Shown: positions 6,954 to 7,156 of the stretch, in pieces
Numbering within the stretch: the stretch's first letter is position 1
How the letters are laid out: each line of letters opens with the position of its first letter
Assembly: GCA_903957465.1 (NCBI GenBank)
Contig: CAJBPJ010000286.1
Coordinates: forward strand, 1 to 7,156
DNA: 7,156 nt
Reading direction: 5' to 3'
Source: an uncultured Opitutia bacterium
Lineage (GTDB): Bacteria; Verrucomicrobiota; Verrucomicrobiia; Opitutales; UBA953
The notes under the pieces: model-generated
What the model saw: the letters and a program-made list of their open reading frames with translations, nothing else
Databases searched by the model: none
What the model was told of the DNA's origin: nothing
Program-made: the position numbers and the translations under genes

Positions 6954-6965
6954 ATTCTTTTTTTT

Positions 6966-7156
6966 ATGAAGCAACTACGGTGGCTATGCCTTTGGCTTTT
7001 CTTGGCCATTCCGCAGGCCTGGGCGGCGCAACCGACCATCACCTGCAGCTTCAGTATTCCTGCGGACTGGGTGAAGAATCTCTGTGGCCAAGACGTTAAG
7101 ATTCAGACCTTAGCCGGACCCAACACAGATCTTCATGAGTTCCAACCAGGACCCGC
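6966..7156 (+). CDS. Metal (Zn/Mn-type) ABC transporter substrate-binding protein, N-terminal fragment
   Basis: Only the first 63 codons are inside the window. Residues 1-20 form a clear signal peptide (MKQLRWLCLWLFLAIPQAWA|AQ). The mature start reads TITCSFSIPADWVKNLCGQD, then VKIQTLAGPNTDLHEFQPGP. This matches the start of ZnuA/TroA-family (cluster A-I) binding proteins: a strand, a helix ending in G-D/Q, a second strand, then Gly, Asp-x-His and a Pro-rich turn. H57 is in the position of the first metal-binding histidine. The family captures zinc or manganese in the periplasm for an ABC importer; the metal cannot be told from this fragment. Two extra cysteines (C27, C40) occur in the mature part. 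The ATG follows directly on eight T residues and has no Shine-Dalgarno site; a stop (TAA 6951) in frame upstream, with no other start codon between, supports this start. No other transporter gene is visible. Function is unrelated to the pilus as far as can be seen. Confidence 0.78.
   Translation, partial: MKQLRWLCLWLFLAIPQAWAAQPTITCSFSIPADWVKNLCGQDVKIQTLAGPNTDLHEFQPGP

Larger units (their letters stand above)
6891..6965. promoter_or_regulatory. Divergent intergenic control region
   Basis: This A+T-rich 75-bp gap must hold the promoters of both the pilus-like operon and the metal-binding-protein gene. Apart from the minus-strand promoter it contains a small inverted repeat (6904-6915), a repeated TGTTGC word (6917-6922 and 6928-6933 by eye) and the T-run 6958-6965 before the plus-strand ATG. 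For the plus strand only weak -10-like words are seen (TTTAAT 6935-6940; TAAATT 6951-6956) without a convincing -35. I see no clear Zur- or MntR-type palindrome. Confidence 0.5.

Noticed and set aside
6958..6965. Run of eight T residues, considered as a terminator
   Set aside because: No stable stem precedes it, and it directly abuts the plus-strand ATG, where a terminator would make no sense.

Overview
The window carries most of one long minus-strand operon, read from about position 6917 leftward past position 1, plus the start of one divergent plus-strand gene at the right edge. The five operon genes match, in content and order, the type IV pilus-like cluster known from Akkermansia muciniphila as Amuc_1102, 1101, 1100, 1099 and 1098. 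This set is characteristic of Verrucomicrobiota. Base composition looks roughly balanced by eye and the proteins differ in length from the Akkermansia ones as I remember them, so I infer a non-Akkermansia verrucomicrobial bacterium (possibly Opitutae). That placement comes from recognising the families, not from a search. Layout in transcription order: (a) 6890-6168, a secreted Amuc_1102-like protein; (b) 6150-4441, an Amuc_1101-like protein with a cytoplasmic PilM-like actin-fold half fused to a membrane-anchored PilN-like half; (c) 4437-3310, an Amuc_1100-like, PilO-like bitopic protein; (d) 3303-2326, an Amuc_1099-like bitopic protein in the position of PilP; (e) 2329 to beyond 1, an Amuc_1098-like secretin (PilQ/GspD superfamily) with a long helical, TPR-like periplasmic region. 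The secretin frame is open for 776 codons from its ATG to the window edge, and its C-terminus is missing. The genes are tightly packed (4-bp overlap, then gaps of 6, 3 and 17 bp), which implies cotranscription and translational coupling. At 6851-6965 the operon meets a divergent gene starting at 6966. Its first 63 codons look like the N-terminus of a zinc/manganese ABC transporter substrate-binding protein (ZnuA/TroA family). A good sigma70-like promoter for the pilus operon is visible at 6924-6953. How the parts fit together (inference from family knowledge): the PilM half sits under the inner membrane and is covalently tied to its PilN half; with the Amuc_1100 and 1099 homologues these form the inner-membrane alignment platform that links to the secretin pore in the outer membrane. 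Pilins, assembly and retraction ATPases and PilC are not in the window. The system is known from Akkermansia but is mechanistically little characterised. The most notable sequence details are the PilM-PilN fusion with an internal NLIP motif, the altered nucleotide-binding residues of the PilM half, the TPR-like secretin N-terminus, and the absence of recognisable Shine-Dalgarno sites at nearly every start. No gene-free stretch exceeds about 115 bases, and I see no RNA genes, CRISPR arrays or mobile elements.
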